A stretch of 64,000 bases of DNA from Asterias amurensis (GCF_032118995.1 NC_092662.1:14459701-14523700); one strand, 5' to 3'. Counted from the stretch's first letter, positions 23,501 through 34,330 are shown. The notes: generated from the letters alone by a model not told the origin. Numbers and translations: made by a program.

Positions 23501-24342
23501 TTTTCAAATACCAAAACCAAGTGCAGTTTTTTCTGCAATGTTCTGTGTTGTTTTCAAGGTCCGTGTTCAATATTACCTTTATTAAATCAAGAAGAAAGAC
23601 CGTCTAAGAGTTCTAAGTAAAATACTTGAAAAAGAAACTTAGTTGGTTCATTTTTGCATCAATCTTTTTAAATAAACTTCTTTTAGTTTTGCATTTGAAA
23701 AGACCTGATGTAGGGTTCAGGCCAATCAGGGTTCAGCGATCATTTACGCACTTAAAATAACAATAAAACCTGAAACTGCATTTTATTTTTTTTACAAATT
23801 CAATTCAAGACTAGGTCCAGACCGTGCCACGGCATCACCAGCATTCTAGCCCTGGTAGTGGTAGGACGTCAGTCAGTGCCACCAACGGAACAGTCCAACC
23901 TGGGCTACCAGCAGCCTAATCAGGGCCCAATTTCAAAGAGCTGCTAAGCAAGAAAATTATCTTTAGCATGAAATTTCTTCCTTGATTAAAAAAAACAGGG
24001 ATTACCAACAAAATTTCCATTTGTTGCATATTGCTTGTTACTGGTATTCAGCTGTTGTTTGCTTATCCTTAAATTCACGTGGAAATTTGGTTGGTAATCC
24101 CGTTTTATCAAGGAAGAAATTTCATGCTAAGCAAATTTTTGTGCTTAGCAGCTCTATGAAATTGGGCCCAGTACTCTTGGTCGTCTGCTAAAAATAATAA
24201 AAAATTTCTCACCTCTTAAAAAAAGTCTTAATTAATTAGTGTTTGTATTTCAACTAACCTGTTTACCACGAAATGATGCTACAGCCCCCGATGAGCAACA
24301 TGGTAAGCGTAGAAATGCTTTCGTTAATCTTGGAAGAGACAT
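17576..24342 (-). CDS. SURF1: SURF1, mitochondrial cytochrome c oxidase assembly factor
   Basis: Eight coding exons, phases all consistent: 24259-24342 (ATG), 22027-22313, 21257-21442, 20328-20400, 19991-20038, 19761-19875, 19074-19155 and 17576-17660 (TAG). They give 319 residues; the human protein has 300. The first exon ([19 protein letters not shown]) is Arg/Ser-rich without acids, as in a mitochondrial presequence. The first membrane segment is about residues 76-94, followed by the SURF1 signature [15 protein letters not shown]. Other family blocks are [38 protein letters not shown] and [21 protein letters not shown] second membrane segment near the C terminus reads [21 protein letters not shown]1 acts in the inner membrane, aiding haem a insertion and COX1 maturation. 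The last intron is nearly all minisatellite and intron 1 holds a fold-back element. It is head-to-head with FAM221A. Confidence 0.96.
17745..19010. repeat. AGCCAGCTA-type minisatellite with 150-bp higher-order repeat
   Basis: Degenerate 10-11 bp units (AAGAGCCAGCTA, GGGCCAGCTA) fill the last SURF1 intron (17661-19073). Between about 18110 and 18710 a longer unit repeats four times, marked by CAACAAGCAGCTAAC at about 18144, 18293, 18444 and 18593, a period of 149-151 bp. Non-coding. Confidence 0.92.
19515..19700 (-). repeat. tRNA-derived SINE, group C, reverse copy
   Basis: Shares CTATCTCGCCCTATGTTGGC and the TGTCGTGTAGCAAGAGATC end with the copies at 3065 and 52065. It sits in the SURF1 intron between exons 6 and 7. 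Confidence 0.65.
20434..20809. mobile_element. TTAA-flanked inverted-repeat element, full copy
   Basis: Left end TTAAAGACAGTGGACACTAT, right end AATAGTGTCCACTGTCTTTA. An inner self-complementary pair reads GAGACCTCA / TGAGGTCTC. It lies in SURF1 intron 3, close to exon 4. Confidence 0.85.
20985..21245 (-). repeat. two tandem fragments of tRNA-derived SINE group D, reverse
   Basis: Minus strand shows GGTTAGACTGCAGGACTTGC and a B-box-like GTGGGTTCAAATCC at 20985-21100. A second diverged copy (TGATTGCAAGTCCTGCAGTC) lies at 21155-21245. Both are in SURF1 intron 3. Confidence 0.75.
21470..21650 (-). repeat. partial copy of the SURF1 terminal exon / 3' UTR
   Basis: Matches about 17380-17615 along its length: GCAACTATCCAATACTG, then TGGAGATGCTGG, then ACAGACTGTCTACAGAGC. 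On the minus strand it includes an equivalent of the last SURF1 codons (ATGCTAAGCAAACTAGCTCT) and TAG. It lies in SURF1 intron 2, in the same orientation, and is diverged. Confidence 0.75.
22535..23445. mobile_element. nested fold-back element, about 0.9 kb
   Basis: Outer arms: CCACCTTGTTCAGGTGTTAA... at 22540-22590, and its inverted relative GTTAAAAGAGAGCCATTTAC and AACAAGGTGG at 23383-23440. Inside lie an almost perfect hairpin (22601-22678 with 22686-22768, 7-base loop), a unit bounded by TATAACACCCC (22771) and GGGGTGTTATA (23151), and a further inverted pair 23178-23215 with 23330-23371. There is no coding potential. It lies in SURF1 intron 1. Confidence 0.85.
22601..22768. repeat. long near-perfect hairpin
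   Basis: Arms of about 80 bases, including GATCCCCGGAGCGTTCTATT and its complement, separated by about 7 bases. The middle third is GC-rich in an AT-rich setting. It is part of the fold-back element and would form a strong hairpin in the SURF1 pre-mRNA. Confidence 0.9.
23921..24171. mobile_element. GGGCCCAATTTCA inverted-repeat element (MITE-like), full copy
   Basis: Ends CAGGGCCCAATTTCAAAGAG and CTCTATGAAATTGGGCCCAG, with longer inverted arms (CATGAAATTTCTTCCTTGAT / ATCAAGGAAGAAATTTCATG). Relatives lie at 50351, 54154 and 55971. It sits in SURF1 intron 1. Confidence 0.88.
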
Positions 24343-24614
24343 TGTCACTTTCAATAATCGAAAGAAAGGAAAGGAAGTGTCACCAAGATTTCTCCAAAAC
24401 ACTGGTTACGCAAGATGAGTACAGCGCCCTCTCGAGTTAAAAAGGAAATGGTAAGTGGTAAACTCTGGACGAATTCTCACCACATGGTGGCGCTATAACT
24501 ATAACAACGGAGACGCTGGTTTCGCACTGGACGTCCCGAATGGTTTTACAGATTAGTGTTTTTTCCTCCATTTTTCTCCCATAGTTTGGTTTTCATTGGT
24601 TTCAGACAATTGAG
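24343..24614. promoter_or_regulatory. shared SURF1 / FAM221A divergent promoter region
   Basis: 272 bases separate the two start codons, which point away from each other. It holds an ETS-type GGAAGTG (24374-24380), an AGCGCCCTCT word (24423-24432) resembling part of a CTCF site, and ATGGTGGCGC (24484-24493), close to a YY1-type motif. No TATA box is evident. Transcription starts are not visible. Confidence 0.6.
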
Positions 24615-27600
24615 ATGGCTAGTCCCAGTTACCATCTCAAGTTTGGCAAAGGTGCTGCGGAGTCAGTAGATCAATATTTGGAATATAGACGGTAAGGATG
24701 GAGTTGTTTACATCGTCATTTGTAGGATTTGAAACTTTGCATGGTGGAAATACGATATAGATCAGAGCGTACTGATCGAAACGTCGAGTTGAAACCAACG
24801 GTTCTTTTCAGAACCACCCCAACTCATTAGAGATAGTCATTACAATTAGTTACTACTTACATGGTGTTTTACCGCAAACCTAATGGTTTACATTTCTCAA
24901 GTATTTTTTTTTTTTTTATAATTAAAGATATCATACTATCACTATCAATATCAGAATCTTAACTTGCAACCACGGTTGTGTGTTACAATCCCACCTAACC
25001 GCTTATTTCACAATGACTAGAGTCAGTCTAGCCCCACTTGCTTGGCTACACAAGTGGGGCTAGAGTCAGCCGATCATTATTATTGTTTGGGATATAGATG
25101 GTAAGAATGGGGTTGCTTACCTTTTGTGCGAGTCAAATGATTTTGAAGAAAACAATGCACCGTGGTCAAACTGCAATTCAAAGGCAGGGCTTGTGTTCGC
25201 GCACAAAGTTCGGTTATGGGTTTGAATCCAACCAAGCTAACCCGCTGATTTCAGAATGACTGACTAGAATAAGTATTGTTGTCTAGTTACTGAATCACAA
25301 TCTTTTTGATTCGTGCAATTGATAATCCTAGACTCTAAAGTTAACACATGTTTGTATTTGTTTTTGTTATTGAGATTGAGAGAGGGATTGTTAATGGCGT
25401 TATACGGTTTATATCCCCATGTGTGGTAGTTTAAGTTTGTCAAGTCCCCATCCTGACAGGAAGATCATCTAATTTCTAAACAAACAAATAACAAACTACT
25501 TTTTATTTTCAGTTCCCCACCCGCCACAAATAAACCCTACAACACATCCAAACTACATATTTCTAAATGTCGTTTTAATTTGGTGAATGATGTAAACATA
25601 AAATAAAATAAATTTATACCTATAAATGGTTTCAACATAATATTATTTTTTGTGAAACATTTTATTGCAGAATTGTTGGTGAGGACGATGGCGGTCATAG
25701 TGGTGAGTTATTATCACCAGAGCAATATGAAGCCTACAAGAAAGAGGTCATTCCAGTCAGAATGAAGAATCGATTATTTGTGAGTTGGACTTCTCCTAGA
25801 GGCTGGGACTGCAAGCTTGTTGGACCAGAAACTCCTTGCTTTTGTCAACATAGGTGGGTACTACAACAGGTCACTGTGGTCCAGTGGTTAGACTGCGAGA
25901 CTTGCAATCACAAGGTTGTGGGTTCGAATCCTACCAAGCTAACCGCTGATTACACAATTACAAGAGTTATAAGTGTTGTCGTCTAGTTACTGAATCACAG
26001 TTCTTCATTTGTGCAACTCTTCATAGACGTAAATACCATTGTTGCCAGCTTGGTGTTTACATGTAAATCGCATTGTGGGAGTTCGCTGAGTTCCCTTGCT
26101 GGGAAGATCATCTAAACAATCACCCTTGAAATTATCTACTTTTTAGATTGATTTTTTCTTTGAGCTTTTCTGAAGAGCTCAATTTGAACTATGTTTATCC
26201 TCCTTTAATTATGACAAAAAACTGACATGATGGGAAGCACTGCAGCTAATGATAGTTTGAAAATTGAGGTAGTGCGGTTGGGATTGTACCCCCCAAAACA
26301 TTTCAATCTAAGGAACACTTCATGCATACATCATTTCTTAGATTTCTTGTGTCTGTTTCCAAATGCAGTGGCCAGAGACGCAGTTGGCACCCGCTGGCAC
26401 CTCGCTAAATGAGCATGGATTCGACAGTTGTGCAAAAATGCAGTGACAGTTTATTTCTGTTTCCTCAGCAAATGACGCTGTATTCAGCTGAAACTGTGTA
26501 TCTTTCTTTATAACTGGCTATTAATCACAATGACAATGACAATGACAAAAATCTATCACTCTACTTTTCAAGGTACAAGCAGCACAAGACAGACTTCAAG
26601 GAGCTACCTACAGAGCGGCCGATCCACCTACCATGTCGGGTCAAAGGTTGCAAATGTAGATCCTACAATTACGTCCCCCTGAATGGAAGTCGTCCACTTC
26701 GCTGCCGTTGCAAACACTTCACTGATGAACACTCTGAAGACCCAAGTCATGCCTGTATGAAATGTGAGTATACCATTTGATGCATTTAAAAACAAAAATT
26801 CCCTCTTTATTTGTGGCCTCAAAAATAACAATGGTGACTCTTACATAGCGCACTTCCAAAGGATAATCAATGAGCTTCAAACATAATTACCCCTGGTCAC
26901 TGAGCCATTTAAATGTTTTCATTCCTTTAACAATCTCAGCTCCCTGGGGAGTATCCTGTAGCCTGCGCTGCCAAGTATCCATTTACCACGGGGCCATGAG
27001 AAGTAATTATTAGAGTCAAGTCAAATGTCTTGTCCAAGGACAAAAGTATCATGACCGGAAAAGAAAGTCCTTTTTGCGTTTAATATATTAGTAAATACTC
27101 ACAAGAGTTTCACTAATCCTTTTTTGTTCACCATCTAGCCAGCTGCAACTGCGTCTCTTTCAAGAGTTCCTTCACTTGTTCCTGTGAGCAGCCGACGTAC
27201 CTCCATGAGATGATAATTGAGACCAAGGAAGAGAGACTGGCCAGAGGTCATCCCGTGGGCCACGACACACCGTACGCAGCTATGGGTGGCCTGACGGGGT
27301 TCAGCTCGCTCGCTGAGGCATACATGAGGCTGGATGACAGTGGAATAGGTAAGAAGGACCTCAAAGGATTACTTGTGAAGTGTGAGGGGTAAATAGAGAC
27401 AGCAAATTCCCACCCAAGATCTAACTTTAAAGTCTAATAAACCTTAACTTCCATGTACTCTCACCCAAACAAAATAGCAATCTTAAAAAAAAAAAACTCC
27501 ACCCTAAAGCCCGGTTCATACTTCCTGCGAATGCGAATGCGAAGCGAATTTGACGTGAATTTGACATCACACCCTCCCTTCGCAGCGATTATTCGCAAGG

Positions 27601-29050
27601 GAGTAGAGCAGAGTTCAACTGCTGCGAATTGTTCGTTGCGAATTTGTGAAGTCAAGATTTGCTTCGCATTCGCAGGAAGTATGAACCGGGCTTTATCCTA
27701 TCCTAAAACTTGAGTTGTTTGTACCTTAATCCTAACTCTAATCCTTGAACAAAAAAGGAGCATTTTAAGAAAGTTTTTGAATAACCCTTAACTTAATAAA
27801 TACAGTTCGAAAGAGAAACATCTATTAATTCATTGCAGTACCCCTTGCAAACACATAAGATTGGAATTGCCTGTAGTCAATGGACTAGCAGGTTGGTAAG
27901 ACATCTGCTATAGCAATGAAAAGGCCATTGGTTTCAAATCCCATGTGAGTGATTTGCCCTTTAGATTTTTTCACAGATATGTGGAAAGTACTGAGTATAT
28001 AGTGCTAAATACACATCGGTGTAAGATCCCCGATGCAAAACTATCATCTAATAAAAAGTGAAACTCATGAGTGAGTTGTTTTAATCTGCAAAATGTCGAA
28101 CTGTTTTGATTTGGCTCACCTGATAGGTCCAGCCAGTGAGGAGTTCCTGAATCAGCCAATCACCTCGTCCGATAATCCTTTCCTTCGGATGCATGCAAAC
28201 ACCTTCAAGGAGCTTGAGGGTCCAGATAAGAAAGTAGACGCTCTGACCGAGAAGATGGCGAATTTTAAGATGACCGGAACCGATGCAGATATGGACTATT
28301 ACGAGATGAGGTATCAACAGAGGGTAAGAAAAACATATCAAATTTTAATGATAGAAGGAAGGCAAGTCAAGCTAAAATGAGTCGTTTGTCGGAAATGTCA
28401 AGAAACAATCCAAACAGGCCAACAGGGATGAAATTTTCAAATATTTTTTATGGAAACTTAAAAGCCAAAACATATTTAAGTTTCTATTGGCAACTTTCAT
28501 ACTGATAGGTAACATCAAAAAGGGGTTAAAAGTTAGCATTGAAATAAATGTGCCAATGTACCTTCAATAAACTGTTCAACTTTAAACACCTTTTTTCTCA
28601 GTTTTATTCTCTTGTATTTCTTGTTGTTCCTACTTTCACAATATTTGAACCAAATGTGGTATAAAAATTGAACAGATTATAGATTTTGCTTTTTCAAATT
28701 ATCTGGGTCGACAAACGACTCATTTTGATTGACCGCATCACATATGCTGAAAAGAAAGTTAAAAACATTTATATATCACATTGTGCTTTTAGGGACGATT
28801 GTTTTGTCTCTTTCATTTCAACAACCTATAACCTAAATTATATTCCATGAAACTATCAGCAAATGAGATAATCTGTTTAATGCATTTAATTTTTTGACAG
28901 CTAAAAGAAGACAGAATGAAGAAAAGAAGTGTGCAGCCTAGACCTGTCTCAAAGCCAACACAAGGTGGCGCTGTTCCAGGCAATGCAAAAGCTAAGCCGG
29001 TTAGCGCAAAGACCAGTAGAGGGCCAACAAGAAGTGCTGTCAAGAAATAA
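24615..29050 (+). CDS. FAM221A: FAM221A family protein
   Basis: Six exons in consistent phase: 24615-24691, 25671-25853, 26573-26763, 27139-27348, 28127-28323 and 28901-29050 (TAA), giving 335 residues; human FAM221A has about 298. The N terminus is MASPSYHLKFGKGAAESVDQ. The conserved core carries DCKLVGPETPCFCQHRYKQH, then a Cys-rich stretch with paired cysteines (CRVKGCKCRSYNYVP, LRCRCKHFTDEH, CNCVSFKSSFTCSCEQP) that could bind metal. After it come an acidic middle and a Lys/Arg/Pro-rich tail. The cysteine spacing is the clearest family sign. The molecular function of FAM221 proteins is not established, so none is given here. It starts 272 bases from SURF1 on the opposite strand. Introns carry group D and B SINEs and a short inverted-repeat element. 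Confidence 0.93.
24970..25330 (+). repeat. tRNA-derived SINE group D, fragment plus diverged copy
   Basis: At 24970-25070 there is a tail-type fragment (CCGCTTATTTCACAATGACT). At 25145-25330 a copy with GGGTTTGAATCCAACCAAGC is followed by GTCTAGTTACTGAATCACAA. It lies in FAM221A intron 1. Confidence 0.6.
25866..26120 (+). repeat. tRNA-derived SINE, group D
   Basis: Clear head CCAGTGGTTAGACTGCGAGA (A box) and GTGGGTTCGAATCCTACCAA (B box), then CGCTGATTACACAATTAC and GTCTAGTTACTGAATCACAG. It starts 13 bases after the FAM221A exon 2 donor. Confidence 0.8.
27505..27695. mobile_element. short inverted-repeat element with TAAAGCCCGG ends
   Basis: Left TAAAGCCCGGTTCATACTTC, right GAAGTATGAACCGGGCTTTA, pairing over about 30 bases. 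The interior is rich in GCGAAT words. Non-coding. It lies in FAM221A intron 4. Confidence 0.9.
27885..28045 (+). repeat. tRNA-derived SINE, group B
   Basis: Carries GGTTTCAAATCCCATGTGAG, then GTGGAAAGTACTGAGTATA and ACACATCGGTGTAAG, as at 43372 and 57650. It lies in FAM221A intron 4, just upstream of exon 5. Confidence 0.75.
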
Positions 29051-29905
29051 GCTGAGACGTCTGTTGGAAAAACCATCTTAGTTCAACTGGTTGAATAAGC
29101 TAGACTGTTTTTTTTTTATAAAATATAACAGGCTTTTGCAAACTGCTTACCAACACAAAAAAAACCTTTGGTATTGCAACAAAATTGTTAATGGCCTGAC
29201 GCTTCAACCATAGCAGGGTCTTTCTTGATGGCTAAACAAAGGTGTGTTTTTTTCTTCTCTCAGTTGTTTTTAAATACTTTCACTTTCACAAAGTGTCATC
29301 CCTGCACCATTTTTTTTTCACAGAGTTCCAAAAAAGAAAAAAACTGAAAAGGATGGGAAACTTTTTGTGTGTAATTAATAATAAAAAATGAAGAAAAAAA
29401 AACCTGAAAATGGCTGAAGGGAATTTCTCATTTAAGAAAAGGGCCATTCAAATTTTACTTGAAGAAACATTATTGGTTAGCAAGGAAAGGCTGTGTCCAA
29501 ATTTGTGGCTAAGGCAATTGCTACAGCTGTTGCTAGGTGTGTTGCCAAGGGCCGGCTATACATCAAGACCTACAAATGATGTGGTCACCAAGCAAGAAGA
29601 GCCTCTTGTTTCGGAACGGCCAAATATTTAAGTGTTGATGGGGTGGGTTTTGACGTCAACTTACTGAAACCAAAGACTTTACATGTTGGTGTGACAGAGT
29701 GAAGATGTCGTCTGGGAACATTTTAATTTAGCCAGAGCAATTAGATAACTGAGAAAATGTATTGTTTTTACTTGGTAGACAAACGTGTGACAGTGAGTTT
29801 GTATATAAGGAACAGTGTGTATATTATTTTATGCCGAAAGATGTAGTGTTTTAAACTAAATAAAAAATAAGATTATTTTTTACAACCAATAAATGCATAT
29901 ATTGT
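29051..29905 (+). other. FAM221A: FAM221A 3' UTR
   Basis: Non-coding stretch after the stop. AATAAA words at about 29859-29864 (ACTAAATAAAAAAT) and 29887-29892 (ACCAATAAATGC) are the best poly(A) signal candidates. An AAAATGG-led open frame near 29410 has no support as a gene. Confidence 0.5.
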
Positions 29906-31550
29906 GCGATGTTAAAATGAAGACAATTTGTTTTGTATCCATTGCTTGTGTTTTTAAAGTAACTATTTTAAAGCTGTCCTTTAATGAATTTAGCTAGGGA
30001 GTAGGGATTACCCCAAAAATGTTATTCTGTCACGATTTTTTATTAAACCCAAACCATTTAAAATATTCATCTCGACTCAAGATTGCTTGAAAAAAAAATT
30101 GGGGAAAAAAACATCAATTTTCAAAATGTACTAAAAACCAATGAAACTTTCATTATAAGCCTGTGTACTGGCTTATGGGGGCAAGTTAGTATCAAGCGCA
30201 TTCCTTTGAAAAAAATCGAGGCGGGTCTATTATACACAATCTTCTTTAAAAAAACCTAATGAAATTCTCATAACGAGCCCTTGACCATTGGACCATCTAG
30301 GTCAGAAGTTGGTTTTTCGCATCAACCTGACAATGATACCACTTCCTTCTCAGAAAAAAAAACTGTTCACCGTTTACACGGAGTTGTTTTGTTCGATACA
30401 TTTTGTTTGGAAACCCGAGAATTGTTTAAGCTTTGCGGTCATGTTGTTTACTTGTACGTGAACAAGAACAAAAGATCAAGTCGAGACAGATTTGTAAACT
30501 TGCGCGGGTGTGAAAATTCTGAGCCTATGGGTCAAGTTGCGGTGAAACTTAAACCTGGTGTGAAAGTTGATCTTGTCACTGGACAAATCTGGCGTGGAAT
30601 TGGTAATTTCCAGTCAATCGTCCAGCCTATGAAGGACGTGTTTACTGAAGTTACACCAACCATGGAGGTAGACTCATTGTGTGTGCCTACATTTATATTG
30701 GGGCAATTCATTTGTAAATTTCAAAAGTCAAAAGAAATAACTGAAAATCAAAATTCAATTTTGGGATGTGGGAGGAAAAACTGTTAAACGAGGGAAAACC
30801 AGCTCCAATGGGCTATTAACGAAATTTTAAAAAGAAGACAAAATACCGAGCTGGCCAAGATCATAAATCTCACACCTGATTATACGACAAAGTGTTGAAA
30901 ACTACTGACTTTGGAAACCTTTCATCTAAAATATCTGGTCGTTTACTTTGTTCATCAGTGTTTAGATTAGTATTATTATAAAGCCTTTATTTAAAACTTT
31001 TCTTTTAATAAAGCCTTAAATAAAGCCTTTATTTAAAACATGACATTTTGCTTCAAATCATCTAACCATGGATTGGAGGTAGGACGAAAGATAAAATTGA
31101 TATGTGGCGAACGATCATTCAGTTTGTGACGAATAGTAAATCAACGATCAGGGACTGGTTTGAATGAAATTGATCTTTACAACAACGCACATCTTAAAAT
31201 TCTGTCTATATAAACGAAGAGGTCACGAACAAACTTCTAAACAATCGGACACAAGTAGTTACAAGGTGGGTGTTATGAAAACTGCGAAGATCAAATTTCG
31301 CGTGCGCCTTTTGTTTAGGCTAAAACAACACGGGACCCAATCGACCTTACAACAAGATATTCCATTTCACGACATACGAAATAAAGCCTTTATTTGTTTA
31401 TGTTAATGAGAATTTGCGTCTTTAGCGGAGCTTAAAGCACCTGCTAGCGTTTCCGCTTAGAAGGAATCGAAGGCTGCTTTGCGCGGACAGATGACAAGAA
31501 TCCTTCCGCTGTTTAATTCCTTATTTTGTAACAGCTCCTGTCCTTACTGT
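29906..31550. other. intergenic, with one unsupported 168-codon open frame at 30281-30787
   Basis: An ATG-started frame at 30281-30787 (+) reads MTIGPSRSEVGFSHQPDNDT at its start and contains GQVAVKLKPGVKVDLVTGQI. It has no recognised domain. AT-rich sequence lies on both sides and I saw no splice partners. It could be a decayed gene, a repeat remnant or chance. Short TAAAGCCTTTATTTAAAA repeats lie near 30975-31040. Confidence 0.25.
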
Positions 31551-31941
31551 TAAAGGTACTGGACACGTTTGGTAATTGTCAAACACAAGTATTCTCACTT
31601 GGTGTATCCCGGCAACATAATTCATCAAAATAACAAACCTGTGAAAATTTTGGCTCAATTGGTCATCAAACTTGCAAGAGAATAGTGAAAGAAAAATCAC
31701 CCTTGTGTGCTGTCTTCAGATGCATAAAGGTTCCGCGCTTCAGCTGAAGTCTTTTATTAATTGAGTGAGAAATAAACTGTTTCTCAAAAACTACGTTACT
31801 TCAGAGAGAGCCGTTTCTCATACTATTTTATACTATCAACAGCTCTCCATTGCTCGTTACCAAGTAATTTTCTATGCTCAGCATTATTTTGAGTAATTAC
31901 TAATAGTAATTACCAATAGTGCCCATACAGTGCCTTTAAAA
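31551..31941. mobile_element. TTAA-flanked inverted-repeat element, full copy
   Basis: Left TTAAAGGTACTGGACACG, right AATAGTGCCCATACAGTGCC then TTTAA. Interior CAACAGCTCTCCATTGCTCG is the complement of the family's GTAATGGGGAG region, so it lies in the opposite interior orientation to 6949. Confidence 0.8.
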
Positions 31942-33184
31942 ATATCAACACATGTTGACGCGGTGTATATCGGATACTAGAAACTACAACTCTACACCCG
32001 CCGAGGTTTAGATATCGATTTTGTGTGGAAATAAGACATCAAAATAAACGCGGCATTTCTGTTGTCGGGAAACGGATTTCACAAAAACCAATATTATTTG
32101 TTGCTCGCTGATACAAACCACCATTGCGGAAGTGCGTTCGCAGGAGGAGCGGCGAAGCTAAAGGAAAGCAGATGAGTTTTTATTTATTAGGGACACCGAA
32201 CAGGGGAAAAGCAAGAAACGAAACGACGTCGTCAAAAACAAGAGTGAGGAGTTTGGAGCATTTTGAACAGAGTTTACTGAACTCTAGTCATTAGGTACGG
32301 GAGGAGTGACTGTGTTTGCTATGTATACATTGAGTGTTTGTTCCACTAATGTCGAGCACTTAACACTTTAGAAATCACGTACATGAAACAACACCTTATC
32401 ATAATTAGTAAACAAACTCTCTGTCGCAAAGGATTAAGATACGGAAACAGCTCCACTCATCAATAGAGCGCAAGGCTCTGTGTAACGAACCTCCATTGTT
32501 TCTCCAGGGAGGAAGAAAGAAACGTCCAACAACTTTCGCTGCCGTCAAACCGCTGGAAACAATTTGATGGGCAATATTTCTCACACACCTGTGATGCGGG
32601 TTAAATGAAATTGTAATCATCTTTTGAACGCAAACCGCTTGCTAAGATCATCATAAGTTCAACTGATAAAGCTATAAGGTCAGTATTACATTATTTCAAA
32701 TCTTTAACATAGAGGCTAGTAAACACTTGACTGGATGGCAAACGTAGTTTTCACAAATCAATGCAGTTAATTTTCTCCAATCAAATCACTTAAAAAAAAA
32801 CATTGTTCAATATGTCGCGATGTGATGATGGAAACTTGATGCGAAGATCAGGCCTTGATTTTTGCGCTTGATGGGCACAGAAATTTTCCTCTGGCAAGAG
32901 TCACTTCTATTGATTTCAGTTTGCATTGTAATTCATTGCTCTGTGGGTGTCGTATCAGTCTTAAGAACAGCAATTTTATAGCCTATATATTTTGCAAAGA
33001 AGGAGTTACTAAAAGTCGCTTTCGAATCAGCGACAACTAATTGGCGCATATCTGCCACTTCTGTATTTTTATTTTTAAGAAGCCTACGTTGTTTCGAATC
33101 TGCGACAACTATTGGTTAAAATTTTCTCTTTTTTTGTTTTCAATTTTATTTGAAGATCTCCACTATATAGAAGGATCTGAAAGA
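31942..33184. other. upstream region of the 33185 gene
   Basis: No clear exon. A strong pyrimidine tract ends in TTTATTTGAAG at 33155 and resembles a 3' splice site 29 bases before the chosen ATG, so a 5' untranslated exon may lie upstream. Confidence 0.4.
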
Positions 33185-34330
33185 ATGTCTGCCGTGGCCA
33201 AATCAGAAGCTCTTGTTTACAAGGACGCCAGGCAGTACTGCCAGCGTAGACACCAGAAAACAATGGGGAAATGCGCTCGGGAAGAACGGCAGAACGACGC
33301 CCTGTTAAGCCGCCAACTCCGGCACATCCAGAAATCCAAATCTTACCGAGAAAGAGAGCTCGACCGTGAGCAGGAGAAGTGCTTGACGGACCTAGTGACG
33401 ATATTTGACCGCCAGTGTCAGATCGCAACTACGCGACTTGCCCGGAGATTGAAAGACGCACTCGGTGACGCGGATGGGTTGTGGGGCGGCGAAAAAACCG
33501 AGAGTGGCGTAAGCTCCTGGACAAGTAGGAAGCTCATAAAAAAAGGTAACAACAAACAGCTTGCTAAACCCACCAATGGGTTCATCTTGAATTCGTGGGA
33601 CAAGCATCGAAGTTTTCCTGCATCACGCGGAGGAAAAGGATCTCCCTCTCAGAAAAACAACCGTCATTTACCGTCGACATCGTTGAATGACTTAATAACC
33701 AGCCGATCAAACTTCCTAAGACGTGATAACTTTTCAAGTTCGGACTCGTCACCAAGAATGTGGCAGCGGATCCCGCCGTCCGTACAGCCCACAACCCCCA
33801 CGCCAAGTCTCAACCAACAACATGTATTCCAGAACCAAATCGGACTTCGGGAGTCAGCAGGGCTAAATAACTCCAGCCGGGGGGTCAGCAAAAGGAGGAG
33901 ACCGACTCGACCCAAAACGGCTCCACCGACAACGGCAGGATTAAGTCACGAGGCGACCAGGAGATGGAACGAGCTTGCCTCTCCAATAAGATGCCCTCAG
34001 CATTCTAAAGATACCTCATCTCAAGCATTGCCAAAAGCTCGGAGCCTGCGATGTCTACGCGAGGAATGTACCAAGACCGAATCACCGATCCTGGACGCGC
34101 CGGAGGATGTGTGTTTTCGACGGCAGTACTTAGCCTGCGCCATGTCCCGTAAGCTACCTGTGAGCGGCTTGAAGAGCGGCAGTTTCGCCCAGCAAGATGA
34201 GGTCAGAAAGAAAATGGACGGAAGAAGGAGATGTATGGAAGAACTGAGAATGAACAATAGACAGCGATCTAAGTCTGCTCCTGCTGGTGTTGTGCGCATG
34301 CCTGGCAAAGAATTGCAAGCCAAATGTTGA
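33185..34330 (+). CDS. unrecognised basic protein, 381 residues, single coding exon
   Basis: The start was chosen at MSAVAKSEALVYKDARQYCQ because a splice-acceptor-like site lies just before it; the frame is open further 5' to 33041, but that part reads like intron. Residues about 10-95 are highly charged and probably helical (REERQNDALLSRQLRHIQKS, YRERELDREQEKC). A Ser/Arg/Pro-rich, low-order middle follows, with RPTRPKTAPPTTAGL. The C-terminal part has EVRKKMDGRRRCMEELRMNN and RQRSKSAPAGVVRMPGK. The RPKTAP and RSKSAP-type motifs occur in various invertebrate cytoskeletal and axonemal proteins, but no family is claimed. There is no membrane segment or signal peptide. GC content and codon use are clearly higher than the AT-rich flanks, which supports real coding. 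Confidence 0.75.
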   Translation: MSAVAKSEALVYKDARQYCQRRHQKTMGKCAREERQNDALLSRQLRHIQKSKSYRERELDREQEKCLTDLVTIFDRQCQIATTRLARRLKDALGDADGLWGGEKTESGVSSWTSRKLIKKGNNKQLAKPTNGFILNSWDKHRSFPASRGGKGSPSQKNNRHLPSTSLNDLITSRSNFLRRDNFSSSDSSPRMWQRIPPSVQPTTPTPSLNQQHVFQNQIGLRESAGLNNSSRGVSKRRRPTRPKTAPPTTAGLSHEATRRWNELASPIRCPQHSKDTSSQALPKARSLRCLREECTKTESPILDAPEDVCFRRQYLACAMSRKLPVSGLKSGSFAQQDEVRKKMDGRRRCMEELRMNNRQRSKSAPAGVVRMPGKELQAKC

